Positions 50,301-62,198 are shown, counted from the first letter of the stretch. The stretch is DNA of 64,000 nucleotides from Acanthochromis polyacanthus (GCF_021347895.1 NC_067122.1:11273983-11337982), one strand, 5' to 3'. The notes: a model not told the origin generated them from the letters alone. Numbers and translations: made by a program.

Positions 50301-50894
50301 CAGGGTGGGTCTAGTTACCCTCCATAAGGCTCGAGGTTGGATGCTCCTAAAAATCACCATGAAGTGTAGCGTCAGAAGGCGGGCGTAACTAACTGACGAC
50401 AGAGGCGTGACGATTCTGACAGAAACAACCGGAAACAACTAGCCTAGCCGCGCTAGACAACCCACGGCAACGAATTTAATTCTCTGCCAGGGTCGACAAC
50501 AAAAACGACAACAGTCGTTAAGCTCCATTAGCACCAACTCTGAATAATCTTTCTGTTAACATGTCTGTAATATACTTGAGCTTCACCCATTGACTGAATA
50601 AATAAGGCTTCACCGAACTCCCGCATCCTCTGATTTCCGGCGCTCTAGGAACTACGTCAGCCTATTCGTTGCGCTGATTGGTTGTATACCTACCCAATTG
50701 CTGCAGAGTGATTTGATAGACAACCTTTTAGCCCGCCTCCCTCCCTGTCGAGTGTGCCTAGACCCTTGCGTCTTCAGAACATGGGTCTAGCGTGGCTAGG
50801 CTAGATGTTCGTTTGTGTGTGCGCGAAATTTGAAGCAGTTTGTTTCGTGAAAGAATCAACATCTGACTCCGTCTCTCCATCTTCCTCTCTGTAG
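47377..50894 (+). other. slit3 intron with composite transposon near its 3' end
   Basis: The 3.5-kb intron has a 17-base T run (48078-48094) and a composite inverted-repeat element (50253-50803) that ends only 91 bases before the next exon. Otherwise it is ordinary intron sequence, with pyrimidine-rich stretches around 49190-49280 and 50110-50160. No exon was recognised. Confidence 0.65.
50253..50803. mobile_element. nonautonomous DNA transposon, composite, with 18-bp TIRs
   Basis: The ends TAGCCGAGCCGCGCTAGA (50253) and TCTAGCGTGGCTAGGCTA (50786-50803) are inverted repeats with two mismatches. The flanks GATGTTTGT (50244-50252) and GATGTTCGT (50804-50812) are a 9-base direct repeat with one mismatch, the expected target duplication. 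The left end is present twice: the copy at 50440 (TAGCCTAGCCGCGCTAGACA) repeats about 50 bases of the outer end, including CGAATTTAATTCTCTGCCAG. There is no coding capacity. The 9-base duplication points towards Mutator-like elements, but the superfamily is not proven. Confidence 0.8.
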
Positions 50895-50969
50895 GCGGCT
50901 GAACGACAATGAGATTGCCATCCTGGAGGCTACAGGGACTTTCAAGAAGCTCCCCAACTTGAGGAAGAT
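50895..50969 (+). CDS. slit3: slit3 exon: first LRR of D3
   Basis: The acceptor CCTCTCTGTAG precedes and the donor GTACGT follows. In phase 2 it encodes [20 protein letters not shown], then NLRKI, a 25-residue LRR, so 75 bases instead of 72. The extra residue sits in the EATGTFKKL part, as in other Slits. RLNDNE is the SLIT3 form (RLNNNE in SLIT1 and SLIT2). The GTACGT donor is a less common but valid GT donor. Confidence 0.96.
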
Positions 50970-52431
50970 GTACGTATGCTTTTGAAATAAGCACTATTAT
51001 ATTTGTCCAATGGTTTTATTTTTTCTATTATGGTCAAGGCTGTTTGTCTTTTTATTTGTTTTTGCCTTTCTTTATATATCCACACATCCAATTTGCGTTA
51101 TGCGAACTGGGCAAAAAGCAGGGTGATCTTATGTATCTCACATTTCTTTGTCATTTCTAGTGGGTTGCTCGGTTGTTTTTTCCCTATTTGGTATGTTCAT
51201 ATTAAATAAAGTGAATGATGCAACAGCTGAGAGAGAGAACAGAAAGAGGAGGATAAAACTGGAACTTAAAAAGTAAGAAAAGAGGAAGAGAAGGAAGGAT
51301 TGGAGTGCAATGGCGTGATTGAAAGCAAAACAGGGTCAATAAAGACAATTAAGGAAGAAAAATAGAGAAAAAAACATGAGAGAAATGTGAGAAAACATGC
51401 ATGCACTATGGGTGGGAGTAAACATCAGAAACGACTTGAGCGAGGGATTCAGGAAGAGGGGAAACTGAAGGCAAGCAAGAGGGTGGGAGGAAAGATGGAG
51501 AGAAGGGAAGGGTGGGATGGAGGAAGAAAATATTAAATGGAAATAGAAGATGGGCCTTCGCTTCAGATTTACAGTCAGCCCTTATCTACAACCTACTCTA
51601 GGTTTGTGTGTGTGTGTGTGTGTGTGTGTCAGAGTGAGATAGAGAAAGACAGAGCAGAGACCAGAAGTTGATTTATTGGAGAGGAAATTGCTAACCATCT
51701 AGCAGTGTCACTGACGATATAGATTGGCCAGCACTCATTTCCATTTTCCTTCTCTCAATTCCTTCCCTCGCTGCTTCGTCTCCTTTCCTCGCCTCTCCTC
51801 ACCTGCCATTTTCTCTCATGCTTTCATCTGCTCTGTTGCTTTTTAACTTTGCCTGGAATCATTTTTTTTTATTATTCTTTTTTAACTGCCTTTATTCATC
51901 CTCTTTCCGCTCGTCTCCTCTCTTTCCTCTCATCTTCCATAACGCTGATAAGAGGAAACACAAAAGTAGCTATGAATGAAAGCTACAGTAGTTGTGATAG
52001 CTATCATCTCAAGTTATTGTCTCTGCGGCCGAGCGCTCTCTTTTCCTTTTCATTTCACTCCAAGCAAGAGAGATAGCAATCATTCTCAGTTGTATGTGAC
52101 CACTTGTCTCATTTACCTTTATGCGTGTGTGTTTGCTGTCTGCTTTGTGAGTTAAAGTAGCAGCTGGCTGTGTTATCAGAAAATCCGGGCTAATGTACAA
52201 GACAAGGATATTAAGATGAAAGAGAGAAGAGTTAACCTTTATTAGTTGAAGGGACGTGATTGATTGCTGCAATTAAATTGGAAATGTTATGCATGTGTGT
52301 GACACTCATGTGTTTGCATGTGTGGTTATCTTACCCCTCCGATCGTGTATTTGAACAACTTCATCGACAATCCTCCAAATATGAAAAACACCCACATTTG
52401 TTCATTGTAATTTTGTTTGTTCTCTCTGCAG
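50970..52431 (+). other. slit3 intron, 1.5 kb
   Basis: It has a purine-rich tract (51225-51550), a short TG array (51604-51630) and pyrimidine-rich sequence (51740-51960). No exon or mobile element was recognised. Confidence 0.6.
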
Positions 52432-52575
52432 TAACCTGAGCAACAACAAGCTGAGGGACATCCGTGAAGGTGCGTTTGATGGAGCGGTTGGCGTTTTGGA
52501 GCTGCTGCTGACGGGGAATAAGCTGACTGGACTGCAGGGACGCATGTTCCGAGGCCTCGGTGGCCTGAAAACTCT
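52432..52575 (+). CDS. slit3: slit3 exon: second and third LRRs of D3
   Basis: The acceptor TTCTCTCTGCAG precedes and the donor GTAAGT follows. The 144-base double-LRR exon reads [20 protein letters not shown], then [20 protein letters not shown] and [16 protein letters not shown] and LTGN match SLIT3. Both repeats have the usual LxxNxL core and it is phase 2 to 2. The VGVLELLL stretch is more divergent from mammalian SLIT3 than the flanks. Confidence 0.96.
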
Positions 52576-52970
52576 GTAAGTGTATTTTACAGTAGTGTGT
52601 GTGTGTTTGTATAATTCATGTTGTGAGAGCATTAATCTGTTCACACTGTCCTCTTCCAAATGGGAGGTGAGGTATTGAATCATTAAATTTTAGTAGGAAG
52701 ACTTGGTATTAGGTCAGAATGAGGTGAAGTTTAGGTTAATGGAAGTGGTGGAAACACAACTATGTGTGATTGTTTTCAGCAGTGTTTTTTTATGTGACCG
52801 CTGATCTACTTTTTAAGAAAATAAATGGTGCCATAGCCTTGACGTACAGTAACAAAAACTACTGAGAAGAAAGCAAAGAAGTGTACCGAAGGAAGATTTA
52901 TTTCTTAGCGAGATTTGGTCAGTGTCCTTCATTATGGGATGGTGTCAGATGTAAATAAACCTCATCACGT

Positions 52971-53009
52971 TGTATGAACCTAATGTATGAACCTAATGTA
53001 TGAACCTTA
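52971..53009. repeat. 13-bp minisatellite, three copies
   Basis: The unit ATGTATGAACCTA occurs three times head to tail, with the first copy starting TGTATGAACC and the last ending CTT. Confidence 0.9.
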
Positions 53010-54699
53010 CAGTTCAAGAGTTTACATTAGAAAGAAGTGGCTGCATTGAGAGATACTGAGTAGTAAGATAAATATACTCCCTTACATGATTCACAATTTT
53101 CTGCCAGCACTCCTCTCTTGCATCATTTAACAGTGATTTTTATATTTTTACCCTAATAAATTTTTTCTATTTTTCATAGCTCTTTATTATTACAGCCTGT
53201 TCCTCTTGACTGACGCAGACGTCACACCATTGGTGCGTTTTGTGCCGTGAAAGAATCAAATGATGCATCAAATGCCCACTTTGATAGAAGCATGCACAGG
53301 GCCTGGTGAAGAAACCTGGAGCTGTTGTTACACCTGTTATCTCTCATTATGTTTTTAGGTTTTGTCAAACCATCTTATGCAAAGAACTTACTTTATACCG
53401 TAGTACACCCCTTGATGCATCAGTGCATAAATGTCAGAGCTAAAAATACGTGTTTAAATATTTGTTTACATGATTAAAACTAAACTGCCATCTGGCATCT
53501 ATATACTGGTCTTTTAGAAGGTTTCTCAATATGTGTCTGTCATGTTTTTCATATTGCTGTGAGAGACAAACAATTTAACTTAATATTACAACAGTAAACC
53601 ATGTTGCTGACTGTTTCTGCTTCTGATTTTATATAGTTTAGTTGTCCTGCTTACTGTCTGAGTGTTTTTTTGTTGCATGCATGTTCTGTTATGGTTGTTA
53701 CTTTTTGCTATAAAGGACTTACATCAAGCAGGCCATGAGTTGTGTTAGCATCTGGTTTATGGTGGACTTCATTAACTTTTTCTCTCCCAGACTGAAAGGA
53801 GAGGGCCAGGATTGTTTACGCACTCACCCTGAAATCAAGGCTAATGACACCATATTGTTGTTGCTTTAATTTGGGCACCCACCATAAAGAGGCTAGTGCC
53901 CAATTAGGGGTTACAGGATAGTGTACGCAATCATGAGCTAATGTTGTCTGTGTATACTCAGTAATGACTAGCTAATGCTATCATGTATATATATGCCGGC
54001 TAATGACTCTCTAATGGTATCATGGCTGTCTCTGTATTATGTTAAGAGGCTCCCTGCTCCCGTAATAGCCTTGCTAACTGGGTTAGCCTGTCCCAGAGAT
54101 TGCTAATGCTAACTAACTCACTTAGCCTGGTCCCATATGACTGCATGTCAAAAGCTAATGTCATATTACAGTGTCTGTCACAGTTGTCCTGGGGGGACTG
54201 GTTTGAATTTACCCCAGCTCTCTGTTTTATCTTGGTCCATGTCATTACAGGTAATGTTCTTTTATCTCTGTCTTTTGTTTCTTTTCATCTGCCAGTATGT
54301 AGTTTAGTATTTGTTTTTCAGCTCAGGACATAGTACGACTTTGATCCTTTAAAAAATTATTTCATTCAAGAAAAAGAAAAATTGAGAGTATGAGGTATTC
54401 TTCTATAACTTTAACATTTAGTTACCCCAAACATTTTAGAGGTGTTTTTTTGTTCATTTTCTTTTTTGTACATGACAGACTTTTGTTTGCTGTGAACTGA
54501 TTTTACACTGCAATATAAATATCGCAATAGAAACAACACAACCATTACTGGAAATAGAGAGAACCTCAAATCTTTTGAGCAGCAAAATTTGAAAATGTCT
54601 GTCATGAACATATCCATTGCTTACAGCTGTTACAATACTTGGAAGAAATGGTGGCTCTGTATAATATAGATTTTTTAATACTTACATTTTTAAGTTGTT

Positions 54700-55050
54700 T
54701 CATACTTGTCCCTATCTGATCTGTGTAAACACAGGATACAGTGCAGCCAAAACTCTCCTGAATTTTTTGTCGCATGACATTTGGTTGCAGGTGAGTCACT
54801 TTTGGCTCCCTGGTTTTGACTGGTTTTGTATTTTACAGAATCAGGTAAGAGCTTTGATTTAGTTAGATCTCCCAACATCATGTCCTGCCACGGATGAGCA
54901 GTCCATGTACCACTGGAAAGCCAGAAATCTGATCATTCTCTCAGTTTTTACACTTCCTGCCTCTAATAAATGATGCCATTTTGGTGATTTGTTTTTAAAG
55001 ACAACATGCTCTTCAAACCTGCTCGTACTTTTTGGAGTACAGAGGGTTAA
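54700..55050 (-). repeat. dispersed repeat family B, copy 2
   Basis: On the minus strand it begins AACCCTCTGTACTCC and continues with GAGCAGGTTTGAAGAGC and CACCAAAATGGCATCATTTA, the same order as the + strand copy at 42258. Further in, GAGCCAAAAGTGACTCACCT and GCGACAAAAAATTCAGGAGA recur in the copy near 57252. The left boundary may reach 54420. Confidence 0.65.
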
Positions 55051-55137
55051 AGTCAGGATTTTTGTAATCTTGCAGGCACTAAATTGCAAACGGTAGTCTA
55101 TTGGCTGTCACTAAATATGTGGTATTTGCGTTTCCAG

Positions 55138-55281
55138 CATGCTGCGGAGCAACCAGATCAGCTGCATTGACAACAGCACATTTACGGGTCTGAGTTCGGT
55201 GCGTCTGCTGTCGCTGTATGACAACAGGATCTCCAGTATCGCCCCAGGAGCCTTCTCCACCCTGCACTCCCTGTCCACCAT
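55138..55281 (+). CDS. slit3: slit3 exon: fourth and fifth LRRs of D3
   Basis: The acceptor TTGCGTTTCCAG precedes and the donor GTGAGT follows. The double-LRR exon is 144 bases: [20 protein letters not shown], then [20 protein letters not shown] and TLHSLSTI. The MLRSN, [16 protein letters not shown] and PGAF blocks are strongly conserved among Slits. It is phase 2 to 2. A long open frame that continues from here into the following pyrimidine-rich intron is an artefact. Confidence 0.97.
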
Positions 55282-58200
55282 GTGAGTCATATCCGTGTGA
55301 ATTTCTCCCTCTTTCTGTCCCTTATTTCCCTGTTTTGCTTTTTTTCTTTTCCATCCCATCTTTTGTTCTATCGCTCAACATGTGTCACAATCTGTCTGCA
55401 TCTATTTTCGTATTTAGCGGCATCTCCCCTCTCATTTGTCTGTGTTTCTTTCTTTATCTGTCTCACCCCTTGTCTTTCTCTCTATCGCCTAGTTTTTTTT
55501 TTTTTTTCAGTCTTATTGTGAGTTATCTTCACACCCCAACATTTGCACACATGTTGCTCTCTGGACACTGTTCTCCTCACAGATGCTCTCCATCATTATC
55601 GACTAAAATGGACTGGATCCCAGGGCATTTGTTATCAAAGCAAATATATTTCAGCATCTGCACAGACACACATGGACACACAAGAGCATATGTGAGCCTG
55701 TTTTTATCTTTCCAAAGATGCAAACACCTGCTGCAACTAAGACATTGATTCTCACATTGTGAGTCCCCACGCATGTATAATGTGTGTGCAACTTGAGTTC
55801 GATGCTGATTGGTGCTCAGTCTCTGTGAAGTTACGACAAGCATCAACCTGCCATGAAACATTATAGTCAGGGAGGAGAAAGAGAGAGAGAGGCAGCAGAG
55901 AGGTGAGGTGTGTTTTCCTCAAATCAGCTGACCACCCAGATGTGAAGCTTGTAAATAATAGATTTTAGCAGCTCAATAAAACATTACAGGTTGATTCTTA
56001 TATGTTTTTTTTTTCTCAGAAGACAGACATGCCAAGCCCAAAAAGTCTGTCCACATCCACTCTGCTCGCTCTTTATTTTCCTCCATGCTTTCTTTCCTTG
56101 TTCTGCCTTTTGTTCTTGCTCTGTGTCCTGCTGTGTACCTGTCATCTCTGATTCTAGTTGCTACCTGAGTCTTTTGGGAGGAAAGGTGGGAAACAAGAAA
56201 GGGGAAAACAGGGAAGATAGAGGGGGAGGAAAGATGGATGCAGCGTTGCATAAACTCGGCTTTGCTCATTGGGGCTGATATTATATTTCCCTCATTCCTG
56301 TCAGTTGTTACCAATCATCCTTTTTTCAGTTTTTAATTTTCTTTGTAATAACACTTACACTGTTTTCATATGTCTACCGTGAAAGAAAGATGGGTATTAT
56401 TTATTTATAGACCCTCTGTTCATCCCCCCATTCATCTATCCTCTGTTTTTCGCTCTCCGTCCTATTATTTCTAATATCTGTCTCCATTCTTAGTGTTGTT
56501 TCCCAATAGACTTTGTCCATTTAATTAAAAGATTAACACATTGAAAAGGAAGGAAGGGATTTAGCTTGCGTTTGGTTGCTGTGCAGTAAGGTCAGTTCAT
56601 TACAAGGAAATGAACAAATAACTTATCCCTATCTGTAGCAGCACACCATTAATACTGTAGCCCAGACAGCAGCATTTAGGTTTATAAGTTCAGCACTGGA
56701 CTGAGTGGTACACCGCTCCAGACATAAAAAAGGAGGAACCACATCATCATTTAAGAAATGCAATTTGCTTTCCAATATAGAGCTTCTTTTTTTTTAACTC
56801 CTCTCGTTTTTCCACTTTTATTTTCTTATCAGTCACTTACTCAATGACACTCACTGTTACAACCCAAAATCTTTTTTCTTTGCAGTTCATTGTAGATATT
56901 TTGATAGCCGTTGCTGAGCTGTGTTGAATCTAAAATGATAGCAGTGAGCTAAGAAGAAAATGTCAAATGTCATCACAAAATCAGTTAGTTTATCTGTTGC
57001 AGGGTAAACTCCCAGTTTGATGATTTTCAGGATTTATTAACTCACTGACTCTCTCTTTACATTTAAATCACTGTGGGCTTGTTTTCACTGCATTATGAAG
57101 TCCTTTCCTCTAAGGAATCCGCACAACTATGGCCAGAAATAAGACAATTAAAACATTAGAGTTTGAGTAAAAAAGTAAAAGTTAGAATATCATAAATTCT
57201 AAAAGAAAAGCATGAATGTGGAATTTCTTTATATATTTATTCTGTTGAAACGTTACACATCCTGCAGTTCAGCAAAGTTCAGCTGAAAAGTCCCAGAATT
57301 TTTGTCACGCAATGGTAGGTCACAGCTGAGTCTCTACTGGCTTCATGGTTGCATCGAGAACTGCATAACTTTTTTCTTTTTTACAAAGTCTGGTGCAAAC
57401 TGTGTGATTTTTGTGAATTTTTAGATGAAACACATAAAATCAAGTGATTATGCTGAAAATTCAATTTAATTAACCTAGTTTTTAGGACAGAATCACAGAT
57501 GATCAGTTCAAGGACTGTTGAGAAAATGAAACTCTGATGATTCTTGTGATCTACAACTCTGTAAAGCAGAATCGGACAGAAATTTGAGCTAAACTTAACT
57601 TCTATTCCATTAATAAGAATTAGGCTGCAACACAGACACACAGTTGATATTTTTGTCCATGCACAGGATTTGAGATGCCTGGAGCAGCTTTAACTTGAGT
57701 TTACCACCTGTCTCATGTGTGCTGCTGATGCCTCCTCCCTCTTTTCAGTTCAAATATGGCTCAGCATAAATATTACATGAGCCGCGTTACAAAAGCAACA
57801 AAATGCAGTGAGAGGTGATCAAAAATGAATAAAATGAGCAGATAACCTTTTCTCTTTTCTTTCTCCCTTTTGACAATTTTCAACTCTGCCATTTTTCTTC
57901 TTCAGTCTCCATCTCCCTTGTACTTTACAAAATGAATAAAAATAACTGATAACCTTTTCTCTGTCCCTTTCCACCGGCCTCTCTTTGTCTTCCATCTAAA
58001 TTTATTCAAGTGTATGTCTGTGTTGTTTGAATTGGACAGTATACTATACAAATTGCTGCTATTATTATTAATCTGAATATAATATACAATATAAATAGCT
58101 TATAATCTCTCTTTTTTTTGTCTTGTGTTCCTTATCTGTCAGCTTTGTTACACTGCTGTGTGAGTTAGTCAAATTTTAGGTCCTACCTGAAAAATAGTAT

Positions 58201-58618
58201 GTTGATGGCTCACATCTATGTAGCCGTATTTTTTTAGGGCAACAAAATGATTTAATTTTTTTTTAATGTGAATCAGTTTGTCTTGATTAATTTGTCATGC
58301 TCTGAAAATGGAAGTATTAGAATTGTGATTGTGCAACACCTTTTAGAAGAGAAATTCCACTGTTCTTTTCTTTTTTACTAATTCACATACATTGACGCAG
58401 CGGCTTGGAGCTCCACTGTACCAATATCTGTCAATCCAATCACCTTTCTACATATTATTTGAACATTTTCTTATACTGTGTATTTTTTGTTTTATTCTAT
58501 TTTATCTCATCTTTTATTCTATTCTAACTCTGGATTTTCCACGATTATTTTGTTGACAATGATGGTCTTCAATCTTTAATCTTCAATGATGTTCTTCTCT
58601 CCCCCAATATTTCCATAG
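55282..58618 (+). other. slit3 intron, 3.3 kb
   Basis: It starts with a pyrimidine-rich block (55290-55510), holds a fragment of dispersed repeat family B near 57252-57352, and is otherwise AT-rich. Repeated phrases such as GATAACCTTTTCTC (57841 and 57949) hint at a local duplication. No exon was recognised. Confidence 0.6.
57252..57352 (-). repeat. dispersed repeat family B, fragment (copy 3)
   Basis: On the minus strand, GAAGCCAGTAGAGACTCAGC and GCGTGACAAAAATTCTGGGA align with the inner part of copy 2 (GAGCCAAAAGTGACTCACCT; GCGACAAAAAATTCAGGAGA). Only the inner part is present. Confidence 0.5.
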
Positions 58619-58782
58619 TAACCTTCTGTCCAACCCGTATGTGTGTGATTGCCACTTGGCCTGGCTCGGTCAGTGGCTGAAGAAGACCAGGGTGGTCAGT
58701 GGGAACCCTCGCTGTCAGAAACCAGCCTTCCTCAAGGAGATTCCTATCCAAGATGTGGCGACCCCAGACTTCACTTGTGATG
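58619..58782 (+). CDS. slit3: slit3 exon: C-terminal cap (LRRCT) of D3
   Basis: The acceptor ATATTTCCATAG precedes and the donor GTGAGT follows. It reads [20 protein letters not shown], then [20 protein letters not shown] and [15 protein letters not shown]. All four cap cysteines are present (CDC, PRC, FTC). NLLSNP and [12 protein letters not shown] match SLIT3. The first pair is C-D-C, whereas the mammalian SLIT forms I recall have C-N-C here. It is exactly 164 bases and in frame. Confidence 0.97.
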
Positions 58783-59523
58783 GTGAGTTTCTCTCTCTAC
58801 CATTACTGTAAGCTAAAAGTTTGTTTTTTTTCCCTCTGTGGCTCATAAAGCATGACTAAGTGAGGATTAACACCTTAAGTCTTGGTTTTATTCTCGGTCT
58901 ACTGCGCTACTCAGGGTGGGCAGGCAGCATTTACAATTACAAAAAGCTAACAGCCGTAAACCTGAAACAAATGACATGTGTCAGTCAGCGGCCATGTGTC
59001 CTGTGCAGATAAGGGCATGAGCCAAGTTATTGAAAAGTTAATTAAATGTGTCCTTGCATCATGTTTACACAACCCAACAACTGAATGCATTCTCTATTTC
59101 CCAAGAAAGACCGTTCGGGGTAAATTTCCACATGGAAAATTGTTCCAGGTGGTAATAATGCCCAATATAACTTTAAATAAAGTGAGACAGGAAGGTTGGT
59201 CATGGAAGGAAGGGAAATGACACTTTACATTATGGGAGTGAAACTTTTTTCTGGAAATCTCTTTTGCAGAAGAAGTTCATGTGCAAAATGTTCTTTGCAC
59301 TGTTGCGGCAGCATTGTTACAGTCAGCGCGCTAAGTTGCATAAGACTAAATCTGGCAGAGCAGCAATTTTTCTGTGTTGCAGCTGCGACATTCTCAGGTA
59401 TGTCACGTCTTTTGGTTTGTGCAGGAAAAGACTTGTGGTCATAACAAATGTGGTCAGAACTTAACAGCACTAGCAGATACTCATCTCAAGAGCTTCCGTC
59501 ATCTGAGGCCTTTAGCCAGCAGA

Positions 59524-59559
<36 letters not shown>

Positions 59560-62065
59560 TTCGGTGAGGTTTTGCGAGGACAGAATGATCAGCAACCACT
59601 GGCGAACAGCAGCCTCAGATGACATCAGCTTGTGGTTTCTGCAGTGACGTTGCTGTTACCGCGACGCTGCCGGCCTATAGCGACTCAGGCCGTCAGCTTG
59701 GCCGCCAACTTTGACGCCACAGACAAAGTGTGGTCTGGCTCCCACATCTATTACATTTGTCTTTAGTTTCCCCCTTTTTTCTTTCTTTGTAGCTCTGTGC
59801 TTTAAGCTTTTTTCAATTTCCCCTTTGCTTTGTCTTACTTGTTCATCCTCTCGTTCCTTCCTTAGCTTTTTTTTTTTTAAATTCATTACACTTTTCTAAT
59901 TTCCTATAGCTGTGCTGCAGCCATTTGCTGAAAATGAGTTTGGAAAGTAGTTAGCTGCGTTGGATCAAGCAAGGAAAGATTGTATCACTTCTTGATATTC
60001 ATTCTTGCATCTTGCACACACACATACACAGAAATCTACTTCCATACTCGCACAGCTACACAAATCTAAATTTAAAGTCACTCAAACCGTTTCGCCCTTG
60101 CAGTGATCACGAATGCTGATCCTCATTTTATTTTGTAGGTAATAAATGCAAACTCATCTCTAGAAGGACTGTAGTCGCTTTGAAGCTACTAAAAAAAATC
60201 TCTCATGCAAAATGAAGTGTGTTGGTTGACCTTGAACATCTATAGTTTGATTATAATGACTCTTTTTTTATTGCACTGTTCGGCTCAGGTGGTGGAAATC
60301 AAAAATCTAGATCATCACCTGCATCAAATCGATAGTTTTTTGGCTCAAGGTCCAACAGTTAACAAAGATTTGAAGATATCGTGCTGAAAGTCTGCCAAGC
60401 AACCTATTAGACATAACCTCCTGATGATGCTGAGATGTAAACACTCTGACAGTGTATATTTTGTAACTAATCCTCCAAAGCACAGAAGCGAAGGGACACA
60501 CACACATACACACACCCAGGTACAACCAAGGTTCCATGTCCAGTCTATTTATAGTTGAGTAAAATGGCTGTTAAGGTGTCCAGAGGCAGCCGGGGGAAAG
60601 GTAAAGTTAATTGAATTTGTGAGAAGATATTTAGCGCACATTTAGATGTTAGTTCAATCAGCCAACTGTAGAGTGAGTCAGCCCACGGCTACACCTCCCT
60701 GTGGACTCACAACCTGCACACATCAGATTAGACACACACATATACACTTACATACGCTGCTATACTCACGGGCACATAAGCGCCCATTTACTCGACATTT
60801 AGACATTAGCACAATTAGAAAACTACAAAGTGAATGAGAAAATGGCCATAGGACAGGAGGGAGGGAGCCATTTAAAAAGCTAAATGTGCACCAAGCTCAG
60901 TGTGCACAAACACTCACGCAAGTATTAAATCGGCACACGGTGGCACACAACAACGTGTCTGAATTTTCGAGCATAAACTTGGCCTTTTCCTTTTCCCATT
61001 CCTCTTTCTCACATACACACAAGGTCAGATTGCAGTTGTTATGTTTGGCTTAGTGTCCAGTCTTCATTATCCTTCATTATGGTTTTAACTCGGCTTGTTT
61101 TACATTTGGGACCACAGTTCAACTATTTACATACTGCAACGCTAGATTAAAGCTGTGTGTGCGTGAGTTGGCGTGTCAGTCAAGGAAATGGAAGATGTTT
61201 TAAGCCAAGAGCAACACTTTACTCTCATCTCTGATCCCTCTTATCTCAGAGCGTTAGAGTGATTACAATCACTCTGATGTTTTCCGTCCCGACCATGTGT
61301 TTGTGCTTGCGTCGCTACAAGTCCACAACTTTCTGCCACATCACAACTGTTCCGTTTCACTCATTCTTATGCAACAAAATGCTCAGTAAAGTGTTGATAC
61401 AAGTCATCTGAGTCACATGTTAAATATTTGGTTACTCTAAGGTTCAAGTTAAAGATCTATTTTTGAGCGGTTTACATTTTCAGATAAATATGGCACAGTT
61501 ATGGACATTTCTGAAACAATGCGGCTAGTAGCAGCTGACTGTGAGTTGTATCAACTTTTATTCTGTTACTGTAATTACATGACTTTATAAAGTTGCTGCA
61601 GGCCATCCGACCAGCATCTGCTCAGTGTTTTTCCAGAATCATCTGAGGAGTTTTAAAATCACAGTGACCTGCCTGCAGGTCCTGAGCCAGATGTTGAAAC
61701 ACACTGGCGCAGCTCATTTTAGCAGCCTCTGGTCATTTGATATGGATTATAAAGTCCCCTTAAAAAGTGCTGAGTGCAGAGTTGAATGGAATTGACCAAG
61801 TGCCACACTATTCGTTCTGTCTTTATCTCTATCCACCCCTTCCTTTCACTCTCTCTTTGCTGTGCTTTGTCTCTTTTTCTCTCCTCCTTTTGGCCTGAAC
61901 TTTTTTCAACCCATTTTCCTTTCTTCTGTCTGGGTTTTTTTCTCCGCTCTTTTCCTCTCGGTGTTGCTCTTTCTCTCTGTCCTTGTCTTTAATCTCTCTC
62001 TTCTTTTTCCTTCTCCTTCTTTCTCTTTGCCTTTTTTTAATATCCCCTTCTCTCTCTCTTTCCAG
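58783..62065 (+). other. slit3 intron, 3.3 kb
   Basis: It contains a CA microsatellite (59524-59556) inside a foldback pair (59498-59509 with 59612-59623), CA-rich patches (60495-60520, 60730-60760) and a pyrimidine-rich block (61800-62050) leading into the next acceptor. No exon was recognised. Confidence 0.6.
59524..59556. repeat. (CA)n microsatellite
   Basis: About sixteen CA units, flanked on both sides by a 12-base perfect inverted repeat (GTCATCTGAGGC / GCCTCAGATGAC). Confidence 0.93.
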
Positions 62066-62198
62066 GTGCTGAGGATAATGGTTGTCTTCCTGCGTCTGGC
62101 TGTCCTGACGTCTGCACGTGCTCAGACGGCGTGGTGCGATGCAGCAACAGAGGGCTGCACTCGCTGCCCAAGGGCATTCCCAAGGACTCCACCGAGCT
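62066..62198 (+). CDS. slit3: slit3 exon: N-terminal cap (LRRNT) of D4
   Basis: The acceptor CTCTCTTTCCAG precedes and the donor GTGAGT follows. Phase 1 in, phase 2 out. It encodes [20 protein letters not shown], then [20 protein letters not shown] and STEL. The CPDVCTC...VVRC cap is intact, as is the [14 protein letters not shown] stretch shared by vertebrate Slits. It is 133 bases. D4 mediates Slit dimerisation in the family; its LRR exons lie beyond the window. The linker [11 protein letters not shown] is poorly conserved, as in other Slits. Confidence 0.96.

Larger units (their letters stand above)
52576..55137 (+). other. slit3 intron, 2.6 kb
   Basis: It contains a three-copy 13-base minisatellite (52971-53009), GCTAATG-rich sequence (53840-54170) and an antisense copy of dispersed repeat family B near the right end. 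No exon was recognised. Confidence 0.6.

Noticed and set aside
55218..55748. 176-codon open frame overlapping a slit3 exon
   Set aside because: It reads the exon in the wrong frame and continues through a pyrimidine-rich intron past a good GTGAGT donor.
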